From an uncultured Fusobacterium sp. (GTDB lineage: Bacteria; Fusobacteriota; Fusobacteriia; Fusobacteriales; Fusobacteriaceae): a stretch of 12,115 bases of DNA. The stretch lies in NCBI GenBank assembly GCA_900543175.1, contig UQQO01000066.1, positions 1 to 12,115 of the forward strand, written 5' to 3'. The notes beneath the pieces were generated by a model, which worked only from the letters and a program-made list of their open reading frames with translations, did not search any database and was not told the DNA's origin. Within the stretch, counting starts at the first letter, position 1; every line of letters starts with the position of its first letter. This document shows, piece after piece, positions 6,220 through 12,115 of this stretch. The position numbers and the translations under genes were made by a program.

Positions 6220-7362
6220 ATGAATTTTAAAGATTGTGTAACTTGGAATGAGATAGCTCAACAACCAGGAATTTGGAAAGAAGAAGTATCAATAGTAAAA
6301 GAAAATATTGAAGCTTTAGGGAAATTTATTGAAGGTGTAAAAGGAGATAAAGTAAAAGTTATATTTACTGGAGCAGGATCATCTGAATTTGTTGGAAATA
6401 CAATTTGTTCATACATCAATAGCAGAATAGATATCGAAGTTTTATCAGTACCTACAACTGATATCGTTTCTATGCCAGAACAATATCTAGATGCTGATGC
6501 AGATATTATATTAGTATCATGTGCAAGATCAGGAAACTCTCCTGAAAGTGTTGCAGCAGTAGAATTAGCAGATAAATTAGTAAAAAATATTCACCACATC
6601 TTTATCACTTGTAACAAAGATGGAAAACTAGCTAAAATATCTGAAACAGGAGAAAATAAATATCTTCTATTAATGCCAGAAAGAACAAACGATAAAGGAT
6701 TTGCTATGACAGGAAGCTTCTCTTCAATGGTAGTAGCTGGAGTTTTAGTTCTATTAAGAAAAGACCTAGATGTATTAGGAGAAAAAGTAGAATATGTAGC
6801 TTCTCTAGTTGAAAGAAATCTTGATAAAATAGTTGCTAATGCTGAAATAGTAGCAGATTTAGATATTGAAAGAATAGTTTACTTAGGAGATGGAACAAGC
6901 AAAGGATTAGCTGAGGAAATCGCTCTTAAAGTTCTTGAACTTACAGGAGGAAAACTTGCTTCATTCTTCAACACTTTCCTAGGATTCAGACATGGACCTA
7001 AATCAATAGTTAATGACAAAACAGCTATCGTATGTTTAATGTCAAACAACCCTTACACAAGAATTTATGAACTTGATCTATTAAAAGAGTTCAAAAATGA
7101 AGGTGGAAAAAAACAAATAATCGTACTAGATACAGTATATGATGAAGAAGTAAAAGCTAACTCAAACTACTACTTCTCTTATGAAGATGCTAAATTAGGA
7201 GAAATGGAAGATATATTTGCAAGTCTTTCTTACCTAGTTTATGGACAATTAATTTCTCTAATCAAATCAGCTAAATTAGGAATTAACCCAGACAATCCAT
7301 GTCCTACAGGAGAAGTTAACAGAGTAGTTAAAGGTGTAATTATTCACGAATACAACAAATAA
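6220..7362 (+). CDS. agaS: AgaS-type SIS-domain ketose/aldose isomerase (galactosamine-6-phosphate deaminase/isomerase)
   Basis: Converts D-galactosamine-6-phosphate to D-tagatose-6-phosphate with release of ammonia in the AgaS family. Two SIS (sugar isomerase) domains are present, about residues 35-190 and 210-360. Marks include TGAGSSEF (50-57), CARSGNSPESVAAVELA (from 101), a LMPERTNDKGFAMT segment, LKVLELTGGKLASF, GFRHGPKS (from 255) and a C-terminal VNRVVKGVIIHE. From memory these match Escherichia coli AgaS closely along the whole length. I prefer the ATG at 6220, nine bases after AGGAG (6206-6210), to the GTG at 6214, which is only three bases from it; this gives 380 residues. It lies between the ROK kinase and the tagatose-bisphosphate aldolase. 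AgaS needs a deacetylated substrate, and no deacetylase gene lies nearby. Confidence 0.9.
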   Translation: MNFKDCVTWNEIAQQPGIWKEEVSIVKENIEALGKFIEGVKGDKVKVIFTGAGSSEFVGNTICSYINSRIDIEVLSVPTTDIVSMPEQYLDADADIILVSCARSGNSPESVAAVELADKLVKNIHHIFITCNKDGKLAKISETGENKYLLLMPERTNDKGFAMTGSFSSMVVAGVLVLLRKDLDVLGEKVEYVASLVERNLDKIVANAEIVADLDIERIVYLGDGTSKGLAEEIALKVLELTGGKLASFFNTFLGFRHGPKSIVNDKTAIVCLMSNNPYTRIYELDLLKEFKNEGGKKQIIVLDTVYDEEVKANSNYYFSYEDAKLGEMEDIFASLSYLVYGQLISLIKSAKLGINPDNPCPTGEVNRVVKGVIIHEYNK

Positions 7363-7400
7363 TAGAAAATAAATAATTTAAAATTTTAGGAGGAAAATAG

Positions 7401-8252
<852 letters not shown>

Positions 8253-8254
8253 TT

Positions 8255-9193
8255 ATGAAAAAAATACTAACTGTTACTTTAAACCCTGCAATTGATGTTA
8301 GATACAATGTTGAAAACATGAGAATTGGTGAAGTAAACAGAACTAAACATATTGAAAAAACTGCAGGTGGAAAAGGAATAAACGTAAGTAGGGTTATAAA
8401 TCAACTTGGTGGAGATGTTACAGCAACAGGAATAGTTGGTGGATTTACTGGAAAACTATTTCTTTCAAAATTAAATGCTGGAAATATAAAAAATGATTTC
8501 TTAGAAACAAGTTATGAAACAAGAACTTGTATAGCAGTTATAGATAAAGACATAAAAGGAATTACAGAATTTCTTGAATCAGCAGAAGGAACTACAGAAG
8601 ATTTTGAAAAATTCATGGAAAAATATGTAAATATATTAGAAAATGAAAAAATAGAAATTGTATGTGGATCTGGAAGCCTTTTAAAAGGAATTGGTAAAGA
8701 TGCTTATAATCCTTTAATTGAAGAAGCTCATAAAAGAGGAATTAAATTTATCCTTGATACAAGTGGAGAATCTTTAGTAAAAGGAATGGAAGCAAAACCA
8801 TTCTTAATAAAACCAAATCAAGAAGAGTTAGAAGATATTACTGGAAAAAAATTCAACAATCTTTCTGAAGTAGTAGAAGCGGCTAAAGAGTTAGTAAAAA
8901 CTGGAATTCAAGTTGTAATGGTTACTCTTGGTGGAGATGGAGCTATTTTAGTAACTGATAAAGTAGTTTACAAAGGAACTTTCCCAAAAGTAGAGATAAA
9001 AAATACAGTTGGTTCTGGAGACTCAACAATAGCTGGAATGGCATTTGGACTATCTAAAGAAATGGAATTAAAAGAGTGTTTCAGATTAGCAGTAGCTTGT
9101 GGAACAACAAATGCTATGCTTGATAGTACTGGAAATATTGATCTTGATATCTTAAAAGATATTTTAGAAAAAATAACAGTAGTAGAACTTTAA
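8255..9193 (+). CDS. lacC: LacC/PfkB-family kinase, probable tagatose-6-phosphate kinase
   Basis: Phosphorylates tagatose-6-phosphate to tagatose-1,6-bisphosphate with ATP. It has 312 residues, standard for the LacC/FruK branch of the ribokinase-like fold. N-terminal TLNPAID (8-14), GGKGINVSR (38-46) for substrate phosphate binding, KPNQEEL in the middle, and NTVGSGDSTIAG (250-261), where Asp256 is the catalytic base of the GxGD motif, are all present. It starts two bases after the aldolase stop, with a GGAAG-type SD inside the aldolase 3' end (8241-8245), so translation is probably coupled. It is the last gene before a strong terminator. The same fold serves 1-phosphofructokinase and 6-phosphofructokinase; the agaS and aldolase neighbours favour tagatose-6-phosphate. 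Confidence 0.85.
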   Translation: MKKILTVTLNPAIDVRYNVENMRIGEVNRTKHIEKTAGGKGINVSRVINQLGGDVTATGIVGGFTGKLFLSKLNAGNIKNDFLETSYETRTCIAVIDKDIKGITEFLESAEGTTEDFEKFMEKYVNILENEKIEIVCGSGSLLKGIGKDAYNPLIEEAHKRGIKFILDTSGESLVKGMEAKPFLIKPNQEELEDITGKKFNNLSEVVEAAKELVKTGIQVVMVTLGGDGAILVTDKVVYKGTFPKVEIKNTVGSGDSTIAGMAFGLSKEMELKECFRLAVACGTTNAMLDSTGNIDLDILKDILEKITVVEL

Positions 9194-9217
9194 TTAGTCG
9201 ATCAAAATCCTTTAAAT

Positions 9218-9262
9218 AAAAAACTCCCTTTGGTTACGAAAGTAATCAGAGGGAGTTTTTTT
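9218..9262. terminator. Strong bidirectional terminator between lacC and ridA
   Basis: A stem of 15 base pairs, including a few G-U pairs, runs from 9223-9237 to 9242-9256 and is closed by a GAAA tetraloop (9238-9241). It is extended by A residues (9218-9222) facing T residues (9257-9262). It has a T run on either strand, and it lies 24 bases after the lacC stop and 9 bases from the convergent ridA stop, so it can end both units. Confidence 0.92.
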
Positions 9263-9271
9263 ATGCTAATA

Positions 9272-9649
9272 CTATTTAACAGCAACAACTTCTATTTCAA
9301 CTTTAACATCTTTAGGAAGTCTAGCAACTTCAACACAAGCTCTAGCAGGTTTTACATCTCCTAGATATTCAGCATAAACTTCATTAATAGCTGCAAAATC
9401 GTCCATATTTTTAATGAAAACTCCAGCTTTAACTACATCTTTCATAGAGTATCCAGCTTCTTCAAGAATAGCTTTTACATTTTCAAGAGATTGTCTAGTT
9501 TGAGCTTTAACACAATCAGAAACAAGAGTCATAGTTTCAGGAACAAAAGGAATTTGTCCAGATACATAAAGAACTCCATTTACTTCAATAGCTTGTGAAT
9601 ATGGTCCTAAAGCAGCAGGTGCTTTGTCAGTGTGAATAACTTTTTTCAT
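9272..9649 (-). CDS. ridA: RidA/YjgF family 2-iminobutanoate/2-iminopropanoate deaminase
   Basis: Hydrolyses reactive enamine/imine intermediates (such as those from serine or threonine dehydratases) to ketoacids and ammonia, protecting PLP enzymes. It has 125 residues, full family length. Visible marks are GPYSQAI with Tyr17, the YVSGQIP strand, and the C-terminal [11 protein letters not shown], in which Arg103 matches the substrate-carboxylate-binding Arg of E. coli RidA; Cys105 and Glu118 are also conserved. Two adjacent ATG codons exist: I prefer 9649, six bases after GGAGG (9660-9656), to 9652, which is only three bases away. It is a single-gene unit with its own promoter, convergent with the sugar operon. 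Its nearness to an ammonia-releasing pathway is probably a coincidence. Confidence 0.93.
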   Translation of the reverse strand: MKKVIHTDKAPAALGPYSQAIEVNGVLYVSGQIPFVPETMTLVSDCVKAQTRQSLENVKAILEEAGYSMKDVVKAGVFIKNMDDFAAINEVYAEYLGDVKPARACVEVARLPKDVKVEIEVVAVK

Positions 9650-9698
9650 CATTTACCTCCTAATATTTAAAACTAAATCAATAGTTCCTATTTCTTGA

Positions 9699-9727
9699 AT
9701 TATACAATATATTCTTTTAAACTTCAA
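9699..9727 (-). promoter_or_regulatory. Promoter of ridA
   Basis: Read on the minus strand, TTGAAG (9727-9722), a 17-base spacer and a perfect TATAAT (9704-9699) form a strong primary-sigma promoter about 50 bases before the ridA start codon. Confidence 0.75.
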
Positions 9728-9766
9728 CATTAAAACTTTTTCACAAAAGAGTAAAGAAATTAGTAA

Positions 9767-10195
9767 TTACTTTAATTTGTCAATTTTACTTTCACCAAAT
9801 ATTTCAATTCCATTTTTAAGTAAAAGATCAGCTGTAACACCATTTCCAACAATTAAATTTTTTGAAAAAGTTCCATCATAGATTTTTCCACAACCACAAG
9901 AGGGGCTTTTTTCTTTTAAAATAGCTTTTTTGCAATTATATAGTTTAGCAATTTTTAAAGCTTCCTCAGCTCCTAATTGATACTCTTTAGTCACATCTAC
10001 TCCAACTTGAGTTATAATCCTGTCTTTTACTCTTTCAGCAGGGATTCTAGGTGTTGGTAACCCACCAAGCTGTTCAGGACATACGGGAATAAGATTATAT
10101 GATTCTATAAGTTTTTCAATTTCAGGTAATTTTTTTTCTTTAGCATCATATCTGCATTTTAACCCTAAAAGGCAACCACTAATTAAAATATTCAT
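9767..10195 (-). CDS. DUF523 protein, TudS-like Fe-S family
   Basis: A small cytoplasmic protein of 142 residues, complete for DUF523. Conserved marks are SGCLLG..CRYD (Cys8, Cys14), CPEQLGGLPTPR (Cys39) and LKEKSPSCG (Cys100, with Cys102 next to it). Members of this family called TudS use three of these cysteines to bind a [4Fe-4S] cluster and remove sulfur from thiouracil; whether this protein does so is not shown. Its ATG overlaps the stop codon of the thioesterase in an ATGA (10195-10192), with a GAGGAG SD (10206-10201) inside that gene, so the two are translationally coupled. No convincing terminator follows: there is only a weak stem near the stop codon. Physiological role not known; thionucleoside salvage is a family-based guess. 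Confidence 0.85.
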   Translation of the reverse strand: MNILISGCLLGLKCRYDAKEKKLPEIEKLIESYNLIPVCPEQLGGLPTPRIPAERVKDRIITQVGVDVTKEYQLGAEEALKIAKLYNCKKAILKEKSPSCGCGKIYDGTFSKNLIVGNGVTADLLLKNGIEIFGESKIDKLK

Positions 10196-10587
10196 AGTAA
10201 CTCCTCAACTTTTTCTCTAAATATTTCAGGAACTTTTTTTAATTTTTTCTCTTCATAATTATAAGCAAGTAACAGAGTAGATCCATTTATTGCTAATTTA
10301 TCCTCTTGATTATAAATCTCATAATGGAAATTGAATTTAGTTTTTTCTAGTTCAATTTTAGTTATCTTAATAGTGATCTCATTATCTAAAAATAGCTCTT
10401 TGTTATATTCTACATAACTATTTCTTTGAATCACTCCTATTCCATCACCTATATTGAGTTCAGATAGTCCCAATGATTCAAAAAATTTAATTCTAACCAT
10501 TTGGAAGAAAACTAAAGCTCTTTCATTTCCAACATGTCCACCATAATTGATATCTTCTTCTTTAATTTTATATTTTATTGAAAACAT
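10192..10587 (-). CDS. Hot-dog fold acyl-CoA thioesterase (4HBT family, YbgC-like)
   Basis: A cytoplasmic thioesterase of 131 residues, a single hot-dog domain. The N-terminal EDINYGGHVGNERAL segment carries the family's catalytic Asp12 and the His18-x-x-Asn21 element, followed by the long central helix (FFQMVRIKFFESLGL) and the mid-chain IGVIQRNSYVEYNKEL strand. The acyl substrate cannot be told from sequence. A start at 10587 is supported by AGGTG (10597-10593), five bases away. It overlaps the DUF523 gene by four bases. It lies downstream of the porin but is separated from it by a terminator. Confidence 0.85.
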   Translation of the reverse strand: MFSIKYKIKEEDINYGGHVGNERALVFFQMVRIKFFESLGLSELNIGDGIGVIQRNSYVEYNKELFLDNEITIKITKIELEKTKFNFHYEIYNQEDKLAINGSTLLLAYNYEEKKLKKVPEIFREKVEELL

Positions 10588-10612
10588 CTTATCACCTCAC
10601 ATTTTTATATTA

Positions 10613-10618
10613 ATTATA
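10613..10618 (-). promoter_or_regulatory. Likely -10 of the thioesterase-DUF523 unit
   Basis: A perfect TATAAT on the minus strand lies about 25 bases before the thioesterase start. The -35 region at 10636-10641 is only a T run that belongs to the porin terminator, so the promoter is partly supported. Readthrough from the porin could also contribute. Confidence 0.45.
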
Positions 10619-10640
10619 GTATATTTTACTGAAGAAAAAA

Positions 10641-10683
10641 AGAAAAAACAGTGACTTTAGGAATAAATCCTAAAAATCACTGT
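10641..10683 (-). terminator. Intrinsic terminator of the porin gene
   Basis: On the minus strand ACAGTGA (10683-10677) pairs with TCACTGT (10654-10648). After a small internal loop TTTAGGA (10674-10668) pairs with TCCTAAA (10662-10656) around a five-base loop. A T run follows (10648-10643). It lies about 30 bases after the porin stop. Confidence 0.85.
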
Positions 10684-10714
10684 CTTTTGAGATAATTATA
10701 TTGATGTTATATTA

Positions 10715-11872
10715 TTAGAATGTAGTTTTGAATCCTGCCCAAACAGTTGGTTGCCATCTCCAATCAGATGCTGATTTTCCATTTGAATCTGCCCAATCTC
10801 TATATTCTGCTCCAGCTACTGCATATACTTTGAAATTAGGTGTTACTTGATAATCAGCTTGGATTCCAGGTAATGCATATAGTGAGTAATCAGTATCATC
10901 TGTTCCTGAAGCTGTAGTTCCTAGTTTATCATCAGCAGCTATATGTTTTGTTCCAAACATTTTTTCTTGAGAATATGAGTAATCATCATATCCACCTTCA
11001 AAGTAGAATCCTAATGCAAAGTTTCCATTTTCATAAAGTTTAGTATAGTTATAGATATATGCTTCCATATCTAGTGTAAAGTTTTTATCTTTTTTAGTGT
11101 TTCCACCATTAAAGTATTGATCTTGTCCATAGAAATGTTGATCAGCATATAAGTTGAATTCAAATGAGAATCCCCATGGTAATTCATGATATGAAGATAA
11201 ATCTAATCCAACTCTATTGTCATAATCTGAGCTATTGTCATCTCCCCAAACATATTTATATTTTGGAGCTAAAGTGAAGTCAGTAGTTTTTACAAAATCA
11301 TTATTGAACATATATTCAGCAAAGTTAAATCTTGCTTGATATTCTAACTCTTGAGTATTATCATCATGTCCATTATTTCTGTAGTGAACTCTTGAAGTTA
11401 AATTAACTTTAGAATCTCCAAGATATCCGTGGTTATAGAAATATCTTAATCTTGTATCTGTACCAGATTTTTTAATTCTGTCATCTTCTTTATCAAGTTC
11501 ATCATAAGTTCTTATTCTGTATTCAAGGGCTTGTTTTTCAGTCATATTGATTTTTCCCATCAATTGAATTCTTGAATAGTTATTAGCTGGGTTCCAATTA
11601 TCATTTCCTGGAGTTAGCTCTCCTTCTTTATCCCATTTGTTACCAGCAAAATCTTCATTTTGTCCTTCAGTATCTCCATACCATCTGTATTGAAGATCTA
11701 CATAACCATTTGGTCTAAATCCTTCTTCTTTGTCTCTGTAAACAATTACTTCTTTTTCAACAATTTGTACTGGAGCTTCTTCAACTACAACTGGTTCTGG
11801 CACAACTTCTTTTGCTTGAGCCATAGCAGCTACTGTTAAAAATGCACCTACTAATAATAAAGATTTTCTCAT
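10715..11872 (-). CDS. fomA: Outer-membrane porin, FomA-like
   Basis: A general diffusion porin of the outer membrane, 385 residues. A signal peptide (basic RK, a hydrophobic core, cleavage likely after AQA at 18-20) precedes a short Pro/Val/Glu-rich linker. The mature protein then has VIVYRDKE, RPNGYVDLQYRWYG and many alternating amphipathic strands rich in Tyr, Asn and Asp, with a C-terminal Phe typical of outer-membrane beta-barrels. From memory this matches Fusobacterium FomA in the N-terminal block, in EYRIRTYDEL-like strands and in the RWQPT..AG.KTTF ending. A GGGGG SD (11884-11880) lies seven bases before the ATG. It forms a single-gene unit with a structured leader and a strong terminator. 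It could let small sulfated sugars cross the outer membrane, but nothing ties it specifically to that pathway. Confidence 0.88.
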   Translation of the reverse strand: MRKSLLLVGAFLTVAAMAQAKEVVPEPVVVEEAPVQIVEKEVIVYRDKEEGFRPNGYVDLQYRWYGDTEGQNEDFAGNKWDKEGELTPGNDNWNPANNYSRIQLMGKINMTEKQALEYRIRTYDELDKEDDRIKKSGTDTRLRYFYNHGYLGDSKVNLTSRVHYRNNGHDDNTQELEYQARFNFAEYMFNNDFVKTTDFTLAPKYKYVWGDDNSSDYDNRVGLDLSSYHELPWGFSFEFNLYADQHFYGQDQYFNGGNTKKDKNFTLDMEAYIYNYTKLYENGNFALGFYFEGGYDDYSYSQEKMFGTKHIAADDKLGTTASGTDDTDYSLYALPGIQADYQVTPNFKVYAVAGAEYRDWADSNGKSASDWRWQPTVWAGFKTTF

Positions 11873-11905
11873 AAAAATACCCCCTGTATCTTTTATATAA
11901 ATAAA

Positions 11906-11924
11906 CTCTCTGCTTAGCAGATAG
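11906..11924 (-). other. Small hairpin in the porin leader
   Basis: On the minus strand CTATCTGC (11924-11917) pairs with GCAGAGAG (11913-11906) around a TAA loop, with one mismatch. It lies about 35 bases before the porin start and has no T run, so it is not a terminator. It may stabilise or regulate the mRNA. Confidence 0.45.
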
Positions 11925-11936
11925 ATTATTAACTTT

Positions 11937-11983
11937 AATTAAAGGTAGTCTATTTTATGGGAGATTATATACTACCTTTAATT
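11937..11983 (-). promoter_or_regulatory. Perfect 13-bp inverted repeat upstream of the porin, enclosing a TATAAT
   Basis: AATTAAAGGTAGT (11937-11949) and its exact reverse complement (11971-11983) flank a 21-base centre. Read on the minus strand, the centre contains TATAAT (11969-11964), a possible porin -10 with no good -35, and CTCCC (11963-11959), which could pair with the GGGGG of the porin SD. It may be an operator around the promoter, or an mRNA hairpin if transcription starts further upstream. The rest of 11985-12115 is AT-rich with no gene that I can support. Confidence 0.5.
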
Positions 11984-12115
11984 TATGAATTTAAGAAAAC
12001 TTAGCACTTTTTCTTATAAATAAACTATAGTACAAAATTATAAAATTAAGATGTTGTAATTATATATTTTTACAAATTGATTTTTCATAAAAAAAACATA
12101 ATTATTGTATTAGAT

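Noticed and set aside
9272..9649. ridA as part of the amino-sugar pathway because AgaS releases ammonia
   Set aside because: It is convergent, has its own promoter, and is separated by a strong bidirectional terminator. RidA is a widespread housekeeping enzyme acting on other imines.
9760..9772. Palindrome near the DUF523 stop codon as a terminator
   Set aside because: AGTAATTACT (9762-9771) has no loop, and the alternative five-base stem is followed only by a mixed C/T/G tail, so it is not a convincing terminator.

Overview
The window is low-GC DNA with compact, SD-led genes. It ends in a minus-strand outer-membrane porin whose signal peptide and mature N-terminus (a VIVYRD-type stretch, then RPNG-VD-QYRWYG) closely resemble FomA, the major porin of Fusobacterium. 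I infer a Fusobacterium, probably a gut species; the species cannot be decided from this window. All comparisons with named proteins are from memory, with no database search.

Layout. Bases 1-388 hold no gene: two terminator-like hairpins (9-52 and 106-156), a near-duplicated ~40 bp block with a dyad, a near-consensus promoter (TTGACA-17-TATACT) and a palindrome just after the predicted start of transcription. Bases 389-4348 (+) are unit 1: a GntR/UTRA regulator, an SSS-family Na+/solute symporter (YidK-like) and a type I sulfatase with no signal peptide (YidJ-like). Bases 4414-9193 (+) are unit 2: a second GntR/UTRA regulator followed by a short hairpin terminator, then a ROK sugar kinase, an AgaS-type SIS isomerase/deaminase, a class II tagatose-bisphosphate aldolase (KbaY/GatY type) and a LacC/PfkB-type kinase. 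A strong bidirectional terminator (9218-9262) separates these from minus-strand housekeeping genes: ridA, a DUF523 (TudS-like) protein overlapped by a hot-dog thioesterase, and the porin.

How the genes fit together (inference). The plus-strand genes read as an almost complete route for an intact sulfated galactosamine-type monosaccharide. The symporter would import it and the cytoplasmic sulfatase would remove sulfate. The ROK kinase would then make the 6-phosphate, and AgaS would convert galactosamine-6-phosphate to tagatose-6-phosphate plus ammonia. LacC would make tagatose-1,6-bisphosphate, which the aldolase would split to DHAP and glyceraldehyde-3-phosphate. Two pieces are not in the window: an N-acetylgalactosamine-6-phosphate deacetylase (AgaA/NagA) and the sulfatase-maturing radical-SAM enzyme that a Cys-type sulfatase needs. 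No polysaccharide lyase, glycoside hydrolase or PTS is present. This suggests scavenging of free sulfated monosaccharides released from mucin or chondroitin by other organisms. Import followed by desulfation inside the cell, under two paralogous regulators, is the most interesting biology here.
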